From Costus lasius (Eukaryota; Streptophyta; Magnoliopsida; Zingiberales; Costaceae), in NCBI GenBank assembly GCA_027563935.2, contig JANVAS020000231.1, forward strand, positions 13,410,001 to 13,474,000: DNA of 64,000 nucleotides. Reading direction: 5' to 3'. The position numbers were made by a program, and so were the translations under genes. The notes beneath the pieces are model-generated. The model searched no databases. It was not told where the DNA came from and was given only the letters and a program-made list of their open reading frames with translations. This document shows positions 32,317 to 43,927 of this stretch, piece after piece (the stretch's first letter is position 1; every line of letters starts with the position of its first letter).

Positions 32317-33832
32317 TGATGACACCAAAATATATAGTATATTTTATATCATTTTTGATATCTCTTCATGCTAAATTGAAGATCTTTTACTTGTCTTCAT
32401 GATAAATTCATTAAATATTGCAAAGTCTACTTCTATTTTGGTTTTTCATGGTTTTCAGGTAAAAAGGCACTATTTTTAGGCGTTTTCAAGCAAAATCAAA
32501 TACATAGATGGATCACCATCATCAAGAGGAGATCGCCCAAGAAATTTCATGCAAAACGGAGCAAGTCAGCAAATTACGGCAGTGCCGTATCCCATTTTAC
32601 GGTACCGTAATTCCAGACAGTACCGTAAAATCCGAGCCCTGCCGTATTTTGAGAAGTTTTCGAACAGAAAGATTTTTGGATTTTACGGCACCTGCCGTAA
32701 GCAATAATACGGTACCGTATTTTGGAGAGCTTCAGAATAGAAACTTCACCCGGTTTTACAGCACCACCGTAAGAAACTACACGGGCCGTAATTTCCAGAC
32801 GTTCACGAACAGAGAGTTCAGCCGATATTATGGCACTACCGTAAACCAGATTACGGTGCCGTAATTCCCCGACAACATCAGAACAAAAGACTCGAGCAAT
32901 TTTACGTCAGTGCCGTAAGACATTACACTACCGTAATTTCTATTCTGAACGCGACACCCGAGTCAATATCAACACCTGATTCTTGCGGAGAAGATTGCGA
33001 GCGATCCAGAGCCTTAAATCGGATGCCGTAAGAAGGAGAGAGGGAGCTTTTCACGAGAGAATTATGGAGAGACCAAAAGCCCCAAATTTCGTGCACTGTT
33101 GAGGGAGAAATCGCGATCCACGCCGCCACCTAGGGTTTCGCCGCCGCGCTCGATCCAGACGTTCTCCGGCCGTAATTTTCATACTGAAGCTTCGTCTGAA
33201 GGAGGAGAAAATGTGCCAGAAGTTTCAGACCGAAAGGAAATCGATTGGAAGAGAAATTGAAGAAAAAGGAGTCGTCAGCACTGTTCATCGAAGGTTCTTG
33301 CAAATTACGGCTGTGAAATACTTCACAACTGTGCTGTATTTTCTAAACTTCTCTTTTACTTCAATTTTCGATCCTCTGAAACCATGATCTATTGTAATTC
33401 CTTCATGATGACAGCTTAAACTACTTTTGGGACATGGGGGAGTAATTCACTTGGTTTCCAATGACTAGATGTCTATTTTTACTATTTCGTTGAGTTTAAT
33501 ATTACCATGATGATTTTGCTCATGTGATAATTGTACTTAGACTCTCTATATGTTCATGTTACTAATTATGTTCTTAGAATTTCCGCTTGAGACCGAAAGG
33601 TAATTGCTTGAGAATTTGGAACCCTAAAATTGCATGTTAGGATCCCTTCCTTAGGTTAGATCTAATTTGATCTGTTCTAGTAGATTAATTGCCATAATTA
33701 TAACATGAACCTATAGATCGAGTCTATTTGTAAAACGTGGAGATCTTGTGCGAAAGCAAGGATCGGAACGTTGGAGATCCATGAGTAAAACTAGTGTTGA
33801 GACTCAGATGCACGAAAGTGATCCTTGAATCT
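32317..33832 (+). repeat. Gyp-3: gypsy LTR, family A, 3'-truncated
   Basis: It begins TGATGACACC and aligns with 38151-39630 and with the reverse complement of Gyp-2. It carries the palindrome cluster (32575-32945). Similarity stops shortly after GATGCACGAAAGTGATCC near 33826, so roughly the last 340 bp and the PBS are missing. The breakpoint is approximate. Confidence 0.82.
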
Positions 33833-34452
33833 CAGCGTGATCTTCCACGTCGGAACGAAGAGAAGAACTCGCCAAAACAGTGTTGTCGCCCAGAAAATCA
33901 TCCCAAACCCTAAGGTCTCGCCGTTTGCACTCGTTCTCCCCCATTTCTTGACCAAATCCGATGATTTCAGTCCCAAAACGTCCCTGTCTTAGTTGGGAAG
34001 GTCCTCCCAAAATGTCGTCCAATTCCGAGCCCAGAATAGAAAGTTACGGGCAAAATACCGAGCACCTATCAAGCTGCATGCATTACAATACACGACCGTG
34101 CATAGATGCACGGCCATGCCCGTGTACGGCTTGGTTAAGTAAATTCTGATGACTTATGATGCACGGCTGTGCATGGATGCACACCCATGGCCGTGCACTC
34201 TGTAGAGGACTCCAATTGAGCTAAAATTTGGCGTGTAGCTCCATCTCATCATGGGAAATCATCCCATACTTTCAGATTCTCCAAATTCCATTGATTTTGA
34301 GGTCAAATACCCGCATTTCATTAAAACAGAGGAAAAGTGAAGGTTCTGAAGGATATGAAGCATTTGAGTAAATAAATGAGATGAAACATGCATTATGCTC
34401 TAAAATAAGAATGAAATTGAGTTACAAAATATCATATTTTTATATGTCATCA
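33833..34452 (-). repeat. Gyp-4: fragment of another gypsy LTR family
   Basis: It ends TATATGTCATCA on the plus strand, the same LTR end type (TGATGACA on the minus strand) as family A, but the body differs. It carries its own palindrome cluster built on GCACGGNCNTGC words (34085-34198). It abuts a truncated Gyp-5 LTR at 34453. The left end is undefined. Confidence 0.6.
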
Positions 34453-35572
34453 TTAACATAACTAGACCCATTAAGTTCTATGAAAAACCATGTAAATCCT
34501 TCAAACGAATCCAAACCACTCTCGTGATTGGATTTGTAGGTTTGAAAAGAATAGTTCTAACGTTGCGATTCACCTCTCGGTCCTTCTCGCAACGTCTAAA
34601 ACGTAAACATACTTGATCAGGGTAATTCATGTAAATAAACACAATTCTAACCAAATCAACGCTATAACAATCATGACAAAGATAAAAATATGAAATTTAA
34701 TTCATATAAGTCAGTGGGCTAAATCCCTAATCCCAAAATAGGTTTAAGAGAACATGTTCTTCAAAAACAACATGTATATTGATGAATAAGCATATAATCC
34801 TCTCGAAACTATAAGAATTTCACTAGGAAGACATTTAGAAAAGCTTCCCCTAGATCTAGAGATGAAGAGGAGATGATCAATCGTCGTTTTTGCGTGAAAT
34901 CTCGACGAAATTCTACCCAAAAAGTGATTTTAGCCCTAGTCGCCGCTTCTGTTCATGTTCTTGCATAGAAGCCCCCTTTTACCCTCCAAAATCCTTCCTT
35001 TTATAGTTTAATCAGTTTAGAACCCATCGAGTGAAAAATGTGAAGGGGCAGACATTTTCACGGCCGGTGAATATATTTACGGCCTAGGGTGTGAAAGTTT
35101 CTGTTCACTGCACAGCTAGATTCACAGCCCATAATATATTTACGGCCATGGCCATAAAAGTTGGGTTTGACCTCTGTTTGACCTCCGATTTCGCTTAAAT
35201 TTGACGTACAACCTCGTCTTTTCATCACGAATCATCTCGTGGCATCAAAACTCATCAAATCCATCATTTTGAGTGATATTCATGGCCCACAAAAGATTCA
35301 TGGGTGCAACCATGAATATTGCGTCTAGGCTCCGTTTCACTCCAAATTTGATGTGCGAGCTCGTAATCTCCTCGGGAATCATGATATAGCTTCAAATCTC
35401 CCAAAATCCATCATTTTTGAGCCATTTTACCTACATTTTCATAAAAACCAAGAAAAGTGAAGATTCTATACAAAATGAAGTAAAAACACTAAAAATTGCA
35501 TAAAATCATTCAATTAAGCCCAAAATATGGTATAAAATATAGGCAAAAACATGGTGTAAATGCAACGCATCA
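34453..35572 (-). repeat. 3' LTR of Gyp-5, truncated
   Basis: It aligns with 41115-42286 (shared landmarks TTAACATAACTAGACC, CTTCCCCTAGATCT, GAAGCCCCCTTTTACC) and ends AACGCATCA. It lacks the portion equivalent to 40749-41114. The palindrome cluster is at 35055-35316. Confidence 0.82.
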
Positions 35573-37138
35573 AAAACCCTAGACTTTAAAATTTGCTTAT
35601 CCTCAAGCAATATCTTGATATGTTTAAAGAATGTAAAGATAAGGAACACTCATTTGTTTTTGCCCCTAATAACATCCGTAGTCCACAAATTAAGTAAACA
35701 ATCTTTCAAACTCAAGTAATTCAAGAAAAATCATAATAGAAATAAATTCCCTAAAGGTACACTCCAAGAAAGATAAAATTCATAATTCATGTCATAATAT
35801 TCATTCTTCACACACTAAATATCAGATACTTTCAATTTAATAAATCTACTTCACTTAACAGATAAAATTTATTTCAAGAATCTTGGTGATGTTAAAGATA
35901 AGAGATTTTTAATGCAATTTAGTTTTTAAACTGTCATGTGCCATAACATTGTTTAAAGTATACCACAAAGTAGTATAATTTAACTCATAGTCTCAATCAT
36001 AAAGTCAGCAGAGTTGTCCACTTACCTACAGCTTTCTCTTTTTCTCTCTTTTTTTTTCTCTCCCTTTTTTTTTATTAGACTTCAACTCATGTCTTTAGTA
36101 CCACTGCCAATTTTTCATAGTGCCAAGTAGAGAAGTCTTTTCTCTCTCTCTTTTTTTTTTCTGGAGAAAGCCGGTCAGCGGCATGGTGCTTAAATCGTTG
36201 TCGATACTTGATCGCAACAAATTTAAAGTATACCAACTCGTGGTATAGTATAACTCATGACTTTAGATTTCTCAACTAGAGGAGTTGGAGCAAAACTCAG
36301 TTTAAAGAAATATCACCAATTTTCTATTAATAAAAATTTCCATCAAGCAAAAATAGATAAATTAAACTTCAAGTAATAAGATACCATGCACGTGTCATAT
36401 GAACATATAACAATTCACATATGCATTTTATCAATACCAGAATTGAATTTACTCAACAATCTAAGTCTATATGAAATTTCAGAAATTTTCTAAGTCATCA
36501 AATCAATCACTCAAAATGTTTCCTAAGTCCAGAATTAAAGATAAACAAACTTGATTATCCTTAACAATCATAAACATTCAAAATACATACCTATAAAGCT
36601 TTAAAGGAAAAAAGCAAAACATGAAGGGATACCCTAGACTTAAATTGTTGCATATACATAAGCATTAAACCAAGTCATGATAGATTTTAAAATTTTTTTT
36701 TTGCAAGAGTTTCCTTTTAAAATATGAGCGAAATCCTGTGCAGTTATATCAAAATATGCAAACATGACTCATAAAAATCTAGATACTGTATTACATCATT
36801 GATATCAACAATTTACACAGTAAACAAGTTTCAAAAATCAAATACTGTCATGTTTCATCATCTAAATCACATTTAAATATACTCACAAAGAAGATATCGC
36901 AGTAATCATAGTCTATGAGTGACTCACGGCTGCACCCGTGATGGTCTCATTAATCACTTTTCTCTCATATAAAAATTCTCCAAAAATTCCTACAAATAAA
37001 ACAACTTATTAGAAGATTTTTCATCAATAAAAATTCATCAATACATGCTGCAAAAATTCCTAAAAATTAAAAGAAAATAAATTTAGTAAAGAAAAATCAA
37101 AACTAAAAATGCTGGAATGGATAAAGTGCAAAGCCTCT
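35573..37138 (-). other. Non-coding 3' region of Gyp-5
   Basis: Very AT-rich, with no supported frame. Two pyrimidine tracts (36028-36080 and 36138-36162) are purine tracts in element sense. They lie between two diverged direct copies of a segment starting AAAGTATACCA (about 35956 and 36225). Confidence 0.6.
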
Positions 37139-37183
37139 GGGTTGCCTCCTAGGAAGCGCTTGTTTAAGGTCATTAGCTTGACC
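37139..37183 (-). other. Conserved post-coding block of Gyp-5
   Basis: The reverse complement of the block at 10543-10588 in Gyp-1 (GGTCAAGCTAATGACC, then GCGCTTCCTAGGAGGCAACC), in the same relative place after the coding region. Confidence 0.6.
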
Positions 37184-37305
37184 ATAGCTTCATGTCATGG
37201 TGGAGTTGGTGAATCTCTGCCATAGTAGAGAGCATATAATCTTCTATTTTTTCTTTGTCTCAAGAGTGTGTCCACCAAAGTATAAATCCAGTTAAACAGG
37301 TGGAT

Positions 37306-37911
37306 TCATGTCGCAGTAATCAGTACATGCATACAAAAACAAGAGTTAGAGTCATGCAAAGAATACTCAATAATTTTTCTGTATTTATCCAAGAGTAAAA
37401 TCATGCATTCTTCCTTTAGATTTATATCAACAATTGGAAGAAGATTAGAATTAGAATAAAAAATTTCATACCTTGGATCGATCAAGAAGTTTTCAAATTT
37501 TATTTTTGGTTTTTCTCTTACCTCAAAGCCAATGTGATCAAAAATCTCATGTGTTATCTTTTGGGTACTTGTGGTAGCATTCACATCAAATAATATTTCA
37601 ATCATCTCATCATCATTATCCTTAAAATCATCTCCTTCATCATCTTTCATGCAAATTTCCAATGAATTCTTCTGGAAAAAAAGAATTGATGGTTCATATG
37701 GTGGTGGTGGTGGAATATGCATAGGATCCTCTTCCTTATCTTTCTCCTCAATTTCTTTCTCTTCACTGGGGTATTGCATTTCAAATTCACCCCCATCTAT
37801 CTCGCTAATTCTTTCTTGAGGATAATTAAATTCATCATCATTCTTCTCACAAGACTCAAAAAATTCAAATTTTTTATCAAATGTATCCCAAATATTTGTG
37901 TTGAATAGCAC
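37306..37911 (-). CDS. Unrecognised acidic protein of Gyp-5
   Basis: A 201-codon frame with many Glu/Asp residues, a short polyproline run (HIPPPPPYEPS), an acidic stretch (DDEGDDFKDNDDE) and a hydrophobic C-terminal part (NLKEECMILLLDKY). I do not recognise a domain. By position, between a gag piece and the conserved block, it could be the diverged C-terminal half of a gag-pro polyprotein, but no D-S/T-G motif is visible. The frame is preceded by a stop and a second short frame at 37939-38145, probably the same protein once continuous. It is in element sense. Confidence 0.45.
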   Translation of the reverse strand: MLFNTNIWDTFDKKFEFFESCEKNDDEFNYPQERISEIDGGEFEMQYPSEEKEIEEKDKEEDPMHIPPPPPYEPSILFFQKNSLEICMKDDEGDDFKDNDDEMIEILFDVNATTSTQKITHEIFDHIGFEVREKPKIKFENFLIDPRYEIFYSNSNLLPIVDINLKEECMILLLDKYRKIIEYSLHDSNSCFCMHVLITAT

Positions 37912-37938
37912 TTCTTTATGTGAGAGGGGACTAGATGG

Positions 37939-38145
37939 CTAGTAAAGTGCTGAGGAAGGTAAATCACAATCATCAAAATTTTCAAAATCATCAAAATTTG
38001 CAGAAGGTAAATCACAATCAGGAGTCATGACTAATGATTGATCCAACTTTACAAAATTCTCAGATTTATCCTGCATTCCATCCTTTATGTCATTTTTATC
38101 AGTGTCATAAATCATACTATGAATATCCTTACTTTGTTTGTTCAC
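37939..38145 (-). pseudogene. Upstream part of the Gyp-5 acidic frame
   Basis: 68 codons starting MNKQSKDIHSMIYD with a duplicated acidic segment (CDLPSANFDDFENFDDCDLP). It ends at a stop just before the following frame. It is cut off upstream by the Gyp-6 LTR at 38151. No domain recognised. Confidence 0.4.
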
Positions 38146-38150
38146 AGCAG

Positions 38151-40004
38151 TGATGACACTAAAATATATAGTATATTTTGTATCATTTTATATATCTTTT
38201 CATGCTCAATTGAAGATCTTTTGCTTATTTTTATACCAAAATTATTAAATATTGCAAAAATCTACTTCTATTTTGGTTTTTGATGATTTTCAGGTAAAAA
38301 GACACTATTTTAAGGCGTTTTCAAGCAAAATCAAATACATGAAAGAGTTACCATCATCAAGAGGAGGTCACATGACAAATTTCACACAAAACGGAGCAAC
38401 GAACCAAAATACAGCAGTGCCATATTCTATTTTACGGTACCGTATTTCCGTACGGTACCGTAAAATCAGAGCACTGCCGTAATTTGGGTAGTTTTCAGAC
38501 CAGAAGATTTTCCTGATTTTATGGCACCATAGTAAAGAATTACATGGTCCATACTTTGGAGCGTTTCAAACCAGAGACTTTTGCTGATTTTACGGCACGG
38601 CCGTAAACCATTTCACGGTGCCGTATTTATTAGAGATTTCAGACCAGATAACTCGTCAGATTTTACAGCACTGCCACAATAACTTTTATGGGCCGTAATT
38701 TTGACAAAGGGTTCACAGAACCAAAATACGGCACTGCTGTAAAATAGTTTACGACGGTAATTTCCATTCAAAAACATGATTTTTACGGGCCCGAAAATTG
38801 CGCATACCATATCTTTTGATCCAAACCTCCAAATTGAAATCCGAAAGATGCTGTGGACTCGTCTTTAAGAGGAGAAGACAGCGAAGTGAAAGGGGAAATT
38901 TTTATCCAGTATTGAGGGAGAAATCGATAGAGAGGCGATTAGGGTTTGGCCTCGCTCCGAGAGGCGTAGAGGGCATCTTAGGCCATGATTTTCACGCAAA
39001 AGCTTTGCCTGATGAGAAGACAACAACCCAGAAGTTTCAGAGCAAAAGGAGTTCAATCGGAGGAGGAATCAACGAAAGAAGGGGCACGACACTGTTCACA
39101 GCGTGTTTTGGAGGCAAATTACGGTTGTAATTTCTATTGCAGCCGTGTTGTAACGTTGTTTCTTCTTCTTCTTTGATTTCTGAACACTTTGATACTATGG
39201 CTTATTGTATTTCTCTTTCCATGCTAGCTTAATCATATTTGGGACATGAGTGTAATTCACTTTGATTTCTTAATGATTAGATAACTCTTATTTTCGTCAG
39301 AATAGTTTTATTATGATGATTCTACTTATGTGATTGTTTGCCTTTGATTCTCCATAGATTGATGTTATTATTCATGTTTTAGAGTTCTCGCAATAAGGAC
39401 CGAAAGGTGACTTTCTTGAGAACTTGGAACCCTAGAATTATATGTTATGAACTCTCTTAGGTTAGTTCTTAACTATTTGATTTTAGTGATCTTATTGCCA
39501 TGATGATAATTTGAATCTAGGGTAGAGTCGAATTGTCAAACGTGGAGATCTTGCACGAAAGTGAGGATCGGAACGTCGGAGAACCATAAGTAGAACTTGT
39601 GTTGAGTCTCGGATGCACGAAAGTGATCTCGAGTTCTTTGATTGATGATTTACTTATCTTTAGCGTTGGGATAGATCTTGCGCGAAAGCAAGGATTAGTC
39701 CCTACATGATTGTCTACACGGAAGTGAGATGATCCCTTTATGAAGTAAATTAAGTCTTTATCATGATAAGATTAGTTTGACGACCTTTTATTTAAATCTA
39801 GTCATTAGAATTAAGGAGGATGAAACCCTAGTCCCAATGTTTCTCTCTGATTATCTGATTTCGTCTGTTTTCCATCATTGCTTTGCGATTATTTGGTTGC
39901 TTAGCTAGTAAAAATATAACTATTTGGTACTTAACAATAAGGTCTCTGTGGTTTGATATCTTTCTTTATTACTTTGAGTATCCGTGCACTTGCGAAATAC
40001 AACA
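38151..40004 (+). repeat. Gyp-6: gypsy LTR, family A (1854 bp), nested in Gyp-5
   Basis: It begins TGATGACACT and ends GCGAAATACAACA, directly followed by a PBS, so it is a 5' LTR in plus orientation. The palindrome cluster runs 38410-38770. Degenerate TGCACGAAAGTGA words lie between 39553 and 39725. About 130 nt of leader follow (to near 40134) before minus-strand Gyp-5 gag resumes. No 3' LTR and no TSD are seen, so it is a truncated insertion or a recombinant. Confidence 0.85.
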
Positions 40005-40010
40005 AGTTTT

Positions 40011-40028
40011 TGGCGCCGTTGCCGGGGA
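40011..40028 (+). other. Primer binding site of Gyp-6
   Basis: TGGCGCCGTTGCCGGGGA, six nucleotides downstream of the LTR end, identical to the PBS of Gyp-2 and Gyp-5. Confidence 0.85.
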
Positions 40029-40130
40029 TTTGTCCAAGGTACATGCCAAACAACTTGGGATACAACAAGCAGCTAAAATATTTTCAAGCATGGCTTCTAA
40101 GTTGGATTCTTGAGGTTCACGAAAGTCTGA

Positions 40131-40445
40131 TTATGGAGTAAATGTTGGGTCATTCTGATAAAATAAATTTTCATGGTTCTCCCAACTTGGGTTATAGGTA
40201 CTAGGGCATAAATTAAAGAATGGAGGAATTCCTACTTGACATTTAGTGAAATGATGCCCATGACATCCGCAAATATCACAAATAACATAATTCAACTTAG
40301 AATATTGCATGCTTAAATAATCAATGTGTTGAGTGAAAGAATCTACCTTTGCTACAAGTGATTGAAATACATCCGTGTCATATTCTCTTGTCATTGTCGG
40401 TGGCACATATCCCTGATTTGACCATTGACATTGGTTAAACATCAT
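40131..40445 (-). pseudogene. Gag zinc-knuckle fragment of Gyp-5
   Basis: 104 codons with an intact CCHC knuckle (CDICGCHGHHFTKC) followed by STYNPSWENHENLFY, equivalent to DPYYSTYNPGWRNHPN in Gyp-1. Upstream residues (LVAKVDSFTQHID) match LAVKVDSLAQKFD of Gyp-7. Only ~280 nt separate it from the PBS, so the capsid part is deleted. It ends where the Gyp-6 leader begins. Confidence 0.75.
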
Positions 40446-40724
40446 TTTTTAATTTATGCAAATAAATTCAGAAATATATAAAGTAGAACAGGAAATATAA
40501 AATATGTAGACAAATGATTTTTGAATTATCTTGATCATACAACATGTTAATCAAAAATAAAATAAAATAAAATAAACTAACTAAAAAAATGCGAAAATCA
40601 AATAAAATTCAAAAAAATAAAAACAAAAACAAAAATAAAAAATAAAACAAAAATAAAAATAAATAAATAAATAAAAATGTCTAGTCTATAAATCTCACGA
40701 TTAAATCAATACTGACTGACCTGA
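40446..40724 (-). other. A-rich leader of Gyp-5 with simple repeats
   Basis: Runs of AAAAT and AAAAC words at 40555-40680. The part next to the PBS resembles the Gyp-7 leader in reverse complement (GGNCAGTNANTATTGA). No coding sequence. Confidence 0.65.
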
Positions 40725-40742
40725 TCCCCGGCAACGGCGCCA
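40725..40742 (-). other. Primer binding site of Gyp-5
   Basis: TGGCGCCGTTGCCGGGGA on the minus strand, six nucleotides inside the 5' LTR. Confidence 0.85.
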
Positions 40743-40748
40743 AAAACT

Positions 40749-42286
40749 TGATAACGATTCGCAAGTGCATGGATTTATCGAAGTAATAAAAAGATTATCG
40801 TTCCCAACGAGGATCAGGTGGTCAAGTATCGATTACACAGTCGATCTATATCTAGACGAATCAAATTTGTGGTTTTTGTTTTGTTTGGAAACTTCTAAAT
40901 ACAAGAAAACAAAAAGATAGTTTTTTGGGTTTAAATCAATATGCAAAAGATTGGGACTCGGGGTTTCACCACATTGACAATTATGAATTATAGCAAATAA
41001 ATTCTTTGAACAAAAAATTATAATGTTGAAAGAGATTTTTTCTATGGTACAGATTACCTCCTCTCGAAGCGTAATTCGGTATCTAACTATGTTAACTCCC
41101 TACTCTCGTAACAGTTAACATAACTAGACCAATTAAGTTATACGAAAAACCATGTAAATCCTTCAAACGAATCCAAACTGCTCTCGTGATTAGATTCGTA
41201 GGTTTGAAAAGAATAGTTCCAACGTTGCAATTCACCTCTCGGTCCCTCTCGCAACGTCTAAGACATAAACATACTTGATCAGGGTAATTCACGTAAATAA
41301 ACACAATTCTAATCAAATGAACACTATAACAATCATGACAAAGATAAAAATATGAAATTTAATTTATAGAAGTTAGTGGGCTAAATCCCTAATCCCAAAA
41401 TAGGTTTAAGAGAACATGTTCTTTAAAAACAGCGTGTATATTGACGAATAAGCATATAATCCTCTCGAAATACAAGAATTTTACTAAGAAGACAATTAGA
41501 GAAGCTTCCCCTAGATCTGGAGATGAAGAGGAGATGATCAATCGTCGCTTTTGGGGTGAAATCTCATCGAAATTCTGCCCAGAATGTGATTTTTGCCTTA
41601 GCCGCCGCCTCTGTTCATGTTCGTGCGTAGAAGCCCCCTTTTACCCTCCAAAATCCTTCCTTTTATAGTTTAATTAGTTTAGAACCCATCTAGGAAGATT
41701 TCTGCAAAGTTTGATTCAATTCTGACTTGATTCGTGTTCGAATCGAGTGAAAAACGTGATGGGGTGGACGTTTTCATAGCCTGTGAATATATTTACGGCC
41801 TAGGGTTGAAATTTTCTGTTCACTACACAGCCAGATTCACAGCCCATAATATATTTACAATCACGGCCATAAAAGTTGCGTTGGACCTCCGTTTGACCTC
41901 CGATTTGGCTTAAATTTGATGTACAACCTCATCTTTTCATCACAAATCATCTCGTGGCATCAAAACTCATAAAATCCATCATTTTGAGTGATATTCACGG
42001 CCCACGAAAGATTCACGGGTGCAACCGTGAATATTACGTCTAGGCTCCGTTTCAACCAAATTTGATGTGCAAGCTCGTAATCTACTCGGGAATCATGATA
42101 TAGCTTCAAATATCCAAAAATCCATCATTTTTGAGCCATTTTACCTACATTTTCATAAAAACCAAGAAAAGTGAAGATTCTATACAAAGTGAAGTAAAAA
42201 CACTAAAAATTGCATAAAATCATTCAATTAAACTGAAAATATGGTATAAAATATAGACAAAAATATGGTGTAAATGCAATGCATCA
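40749..42286 (-). repeat. 5' LTR of Gyp-5 (1538 bp)
   Basis: The plus strand starts TGATAACGATTCGC and ends AATGCAATGCATCA. It aligns with the partial copy at 34453-35572 and more distantly with the Gyp-7 LTR. The palindrome cluster (41775-42031) uses ACGGCC/CACGG words. Confidence 0.85.
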
Positions 42287-42800
42287 CTCTTTAGTGGCCA
42301 CAATAATGTAATTGAATTTTCTATCATAAGAACATAGTATCTTTTCAACTACGCGTATATCTTTTATCTTTTTACCATATTTTCACAATTGATTTACTAT
42401 AGCTAGTATTCTAGTAAAGTAGTCAGAAATAGACTCTGAAGCTTTCATCTTGAGAGATTTGAATTGTCCTCTTAAGGATTGAAGTAATACCTTTATGACT
42501 TATTCCACACCGAGTCCTGTAAAATTTTCCATGCTTATTTAGCAGTTTCTATGCTTGACACTTTTACAAACACTGTCTTACGTAAGTACATGTGGATGAG
42601 AATTAAGGCTTGTGGATCTTTTTTGCTTGCCTTTTGTAATGTGTCTTGTTTTGTTTGTGTTAATCGATCAACGTTTTCAAGTTGTTGAATCCTCTTTTCA
42701 ACCCCATATCTCATATATCTTGAAATCCAAGCAAGGCTTTCATTGTGATACACTAAACATTATAGTTACCTTTAGCAAATTTTGGAAATTGAAATGCAAC
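42287..42800 (-). pseudogene. Copia gag (UBN2-type) remnant
   Basis: Read on the minus strand with two or three frame changes and several stops, this gives recognisable copia gag: CITMKALLGFQDI, then KKDPQALILIHMYLRKTVF, then a run with [20 protein letters not shown] and VVEKILCSYDRKFNYI. The order and spacing match the UBN2 gag core of copia elements other than the Cop-1/3/4 family. It stops abruptly at the Gyp-5 LTR, so Gyp-5 inserted into, or recombined with, this older element. No LTR or pol is attached. Confidence 0.72.
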
Positions 42801-43927
42801 ATACCTCCATGCCTCCATTCATCATCTCTAACCAATTGAATGCTCTGGTCAAAATTAATTTTGTCTGGCCCAAATTCAATTGGGTCGATCCTTCTCCTTC
42901 TCATTTGCTGACGAGAGGAGGAGCTGTTATAACAGCTTTGGTCAAAATTCAATTGACCGGTCCTTCGTTCTTTCACTGAAAGAGATAAGAGCGACGGCTC
43001 TTCTTCCTTTTTGTTGCCGGTGGCTGATAATGACATCACGAAGAAGGGGCGAGTTGCGACTGGAAAGGGGTGGCAGGGAGTAGCCTTGGCACGTCGACGA
43101 GGCAAGCAGCGTCCGACATTGATGACTCTCAGGACAGGAGTTCATCACGGATCTGCAATCGATGAAGCTCATTTTCTTTGTCAAATGGAGCGACGGTCGG
43201 TGGCGATTGAGTCGACTCCTCTGTTTTTCTAGGGCAAAATATGGTAGTGAGTCGGCATCTAGAAGCATGCGATCTTCTGCTCCTGGATCTAAGATTTTGT
43301 CGCCTAGATTGGAATGAGAGGTTAGAGTAGCAGGCAGATTTCGGAGGAGTCATCGTCAATGGCTTGTATTTTTGGTGCCCAATCTGGAGAAGAAGATGGC
43401 ACCACTGGATCTAGATCAGCATAGTTGGGCAGAGGCGACAAACAAGGGCTTATGCTGTGGATTCAAGCCGGTGCGGGATCAAGCATCGAGGATCTTGCAA
43501 GCGAATGATCTTCGATTAGGGACGAGAGCAATCTTGAACTACTCTCGTCTTCAGTAGCACATTGTTTCGTCGTCTCGGCTAGAAGCTTCTCGTCGCAATG
43601 CTTGCAACAAGTATTTTCTTGTTTGTATCTTCCTTCGTTTCTTTGTCGCATATAAAACAGGCAGATCTTCTTACATCTGTGGAGGCAAAGGATGAGATCG
43701 GTAATTCTCTTATACCATTTTTTGAAGCTGAAAGCACAAAACAAAGAGACAAAAATATTGAAGAATGAAAAAAAAGTGAATATATATTGCATAATAATAC
43801 TAAAATTAATCTATCCTAAATAGGTATTTGCTAAAATTAAAAATCATGGAGCACGTCTCCACATTGTCACTTCTATAATATTCAAGTTTACTTTTAATAG
43901 CGTTGACCTCAAGTCTTTGATTCACAC
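42801..43927. other. Unassigned intergenic DNA
   Basis: Short frames on both strands overlap each other and none shows a known domain. Two related words, GGTCAAAATTAATTTTG (about 42846) and GGTCAAAATTCAATTGAC (about 42940), repeat. It may be leader or LTR of the decayed copia element to the left. Confidence 0.4.

Larger units (their letters stand above)
34453..42286 (-). mobile_element. Gyp-5: old, non-autonomous gypsy element
   Basis: A minus-strand element with a 5' LTR (40749-42286), a PBS, a short gag fragment, an unrecognised acidic frame, the conserved post-coding block and a 3' LTR remnant (34453-35572). The two LTRs show many substitutions and a ~54-bp indel, far more than the copia pairs, so it is old. 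No polymerase is present. A plus-strand family-A LTR with leader (38151 to about 40134) is embedded in it. The left 366 bp of its 3' LTR are missing, so its own TSD cannot be checked; the right flank CTCTT at 42287 would be one copy. Confidence 0.75.

Noticed and set aside
37571..37819. Ser-rich plus-strand frame opposite the Gyp-5 acidic protein
   Set aside because: Complement of Glu/Asp codons; an antisense artefact of the acidic frame.
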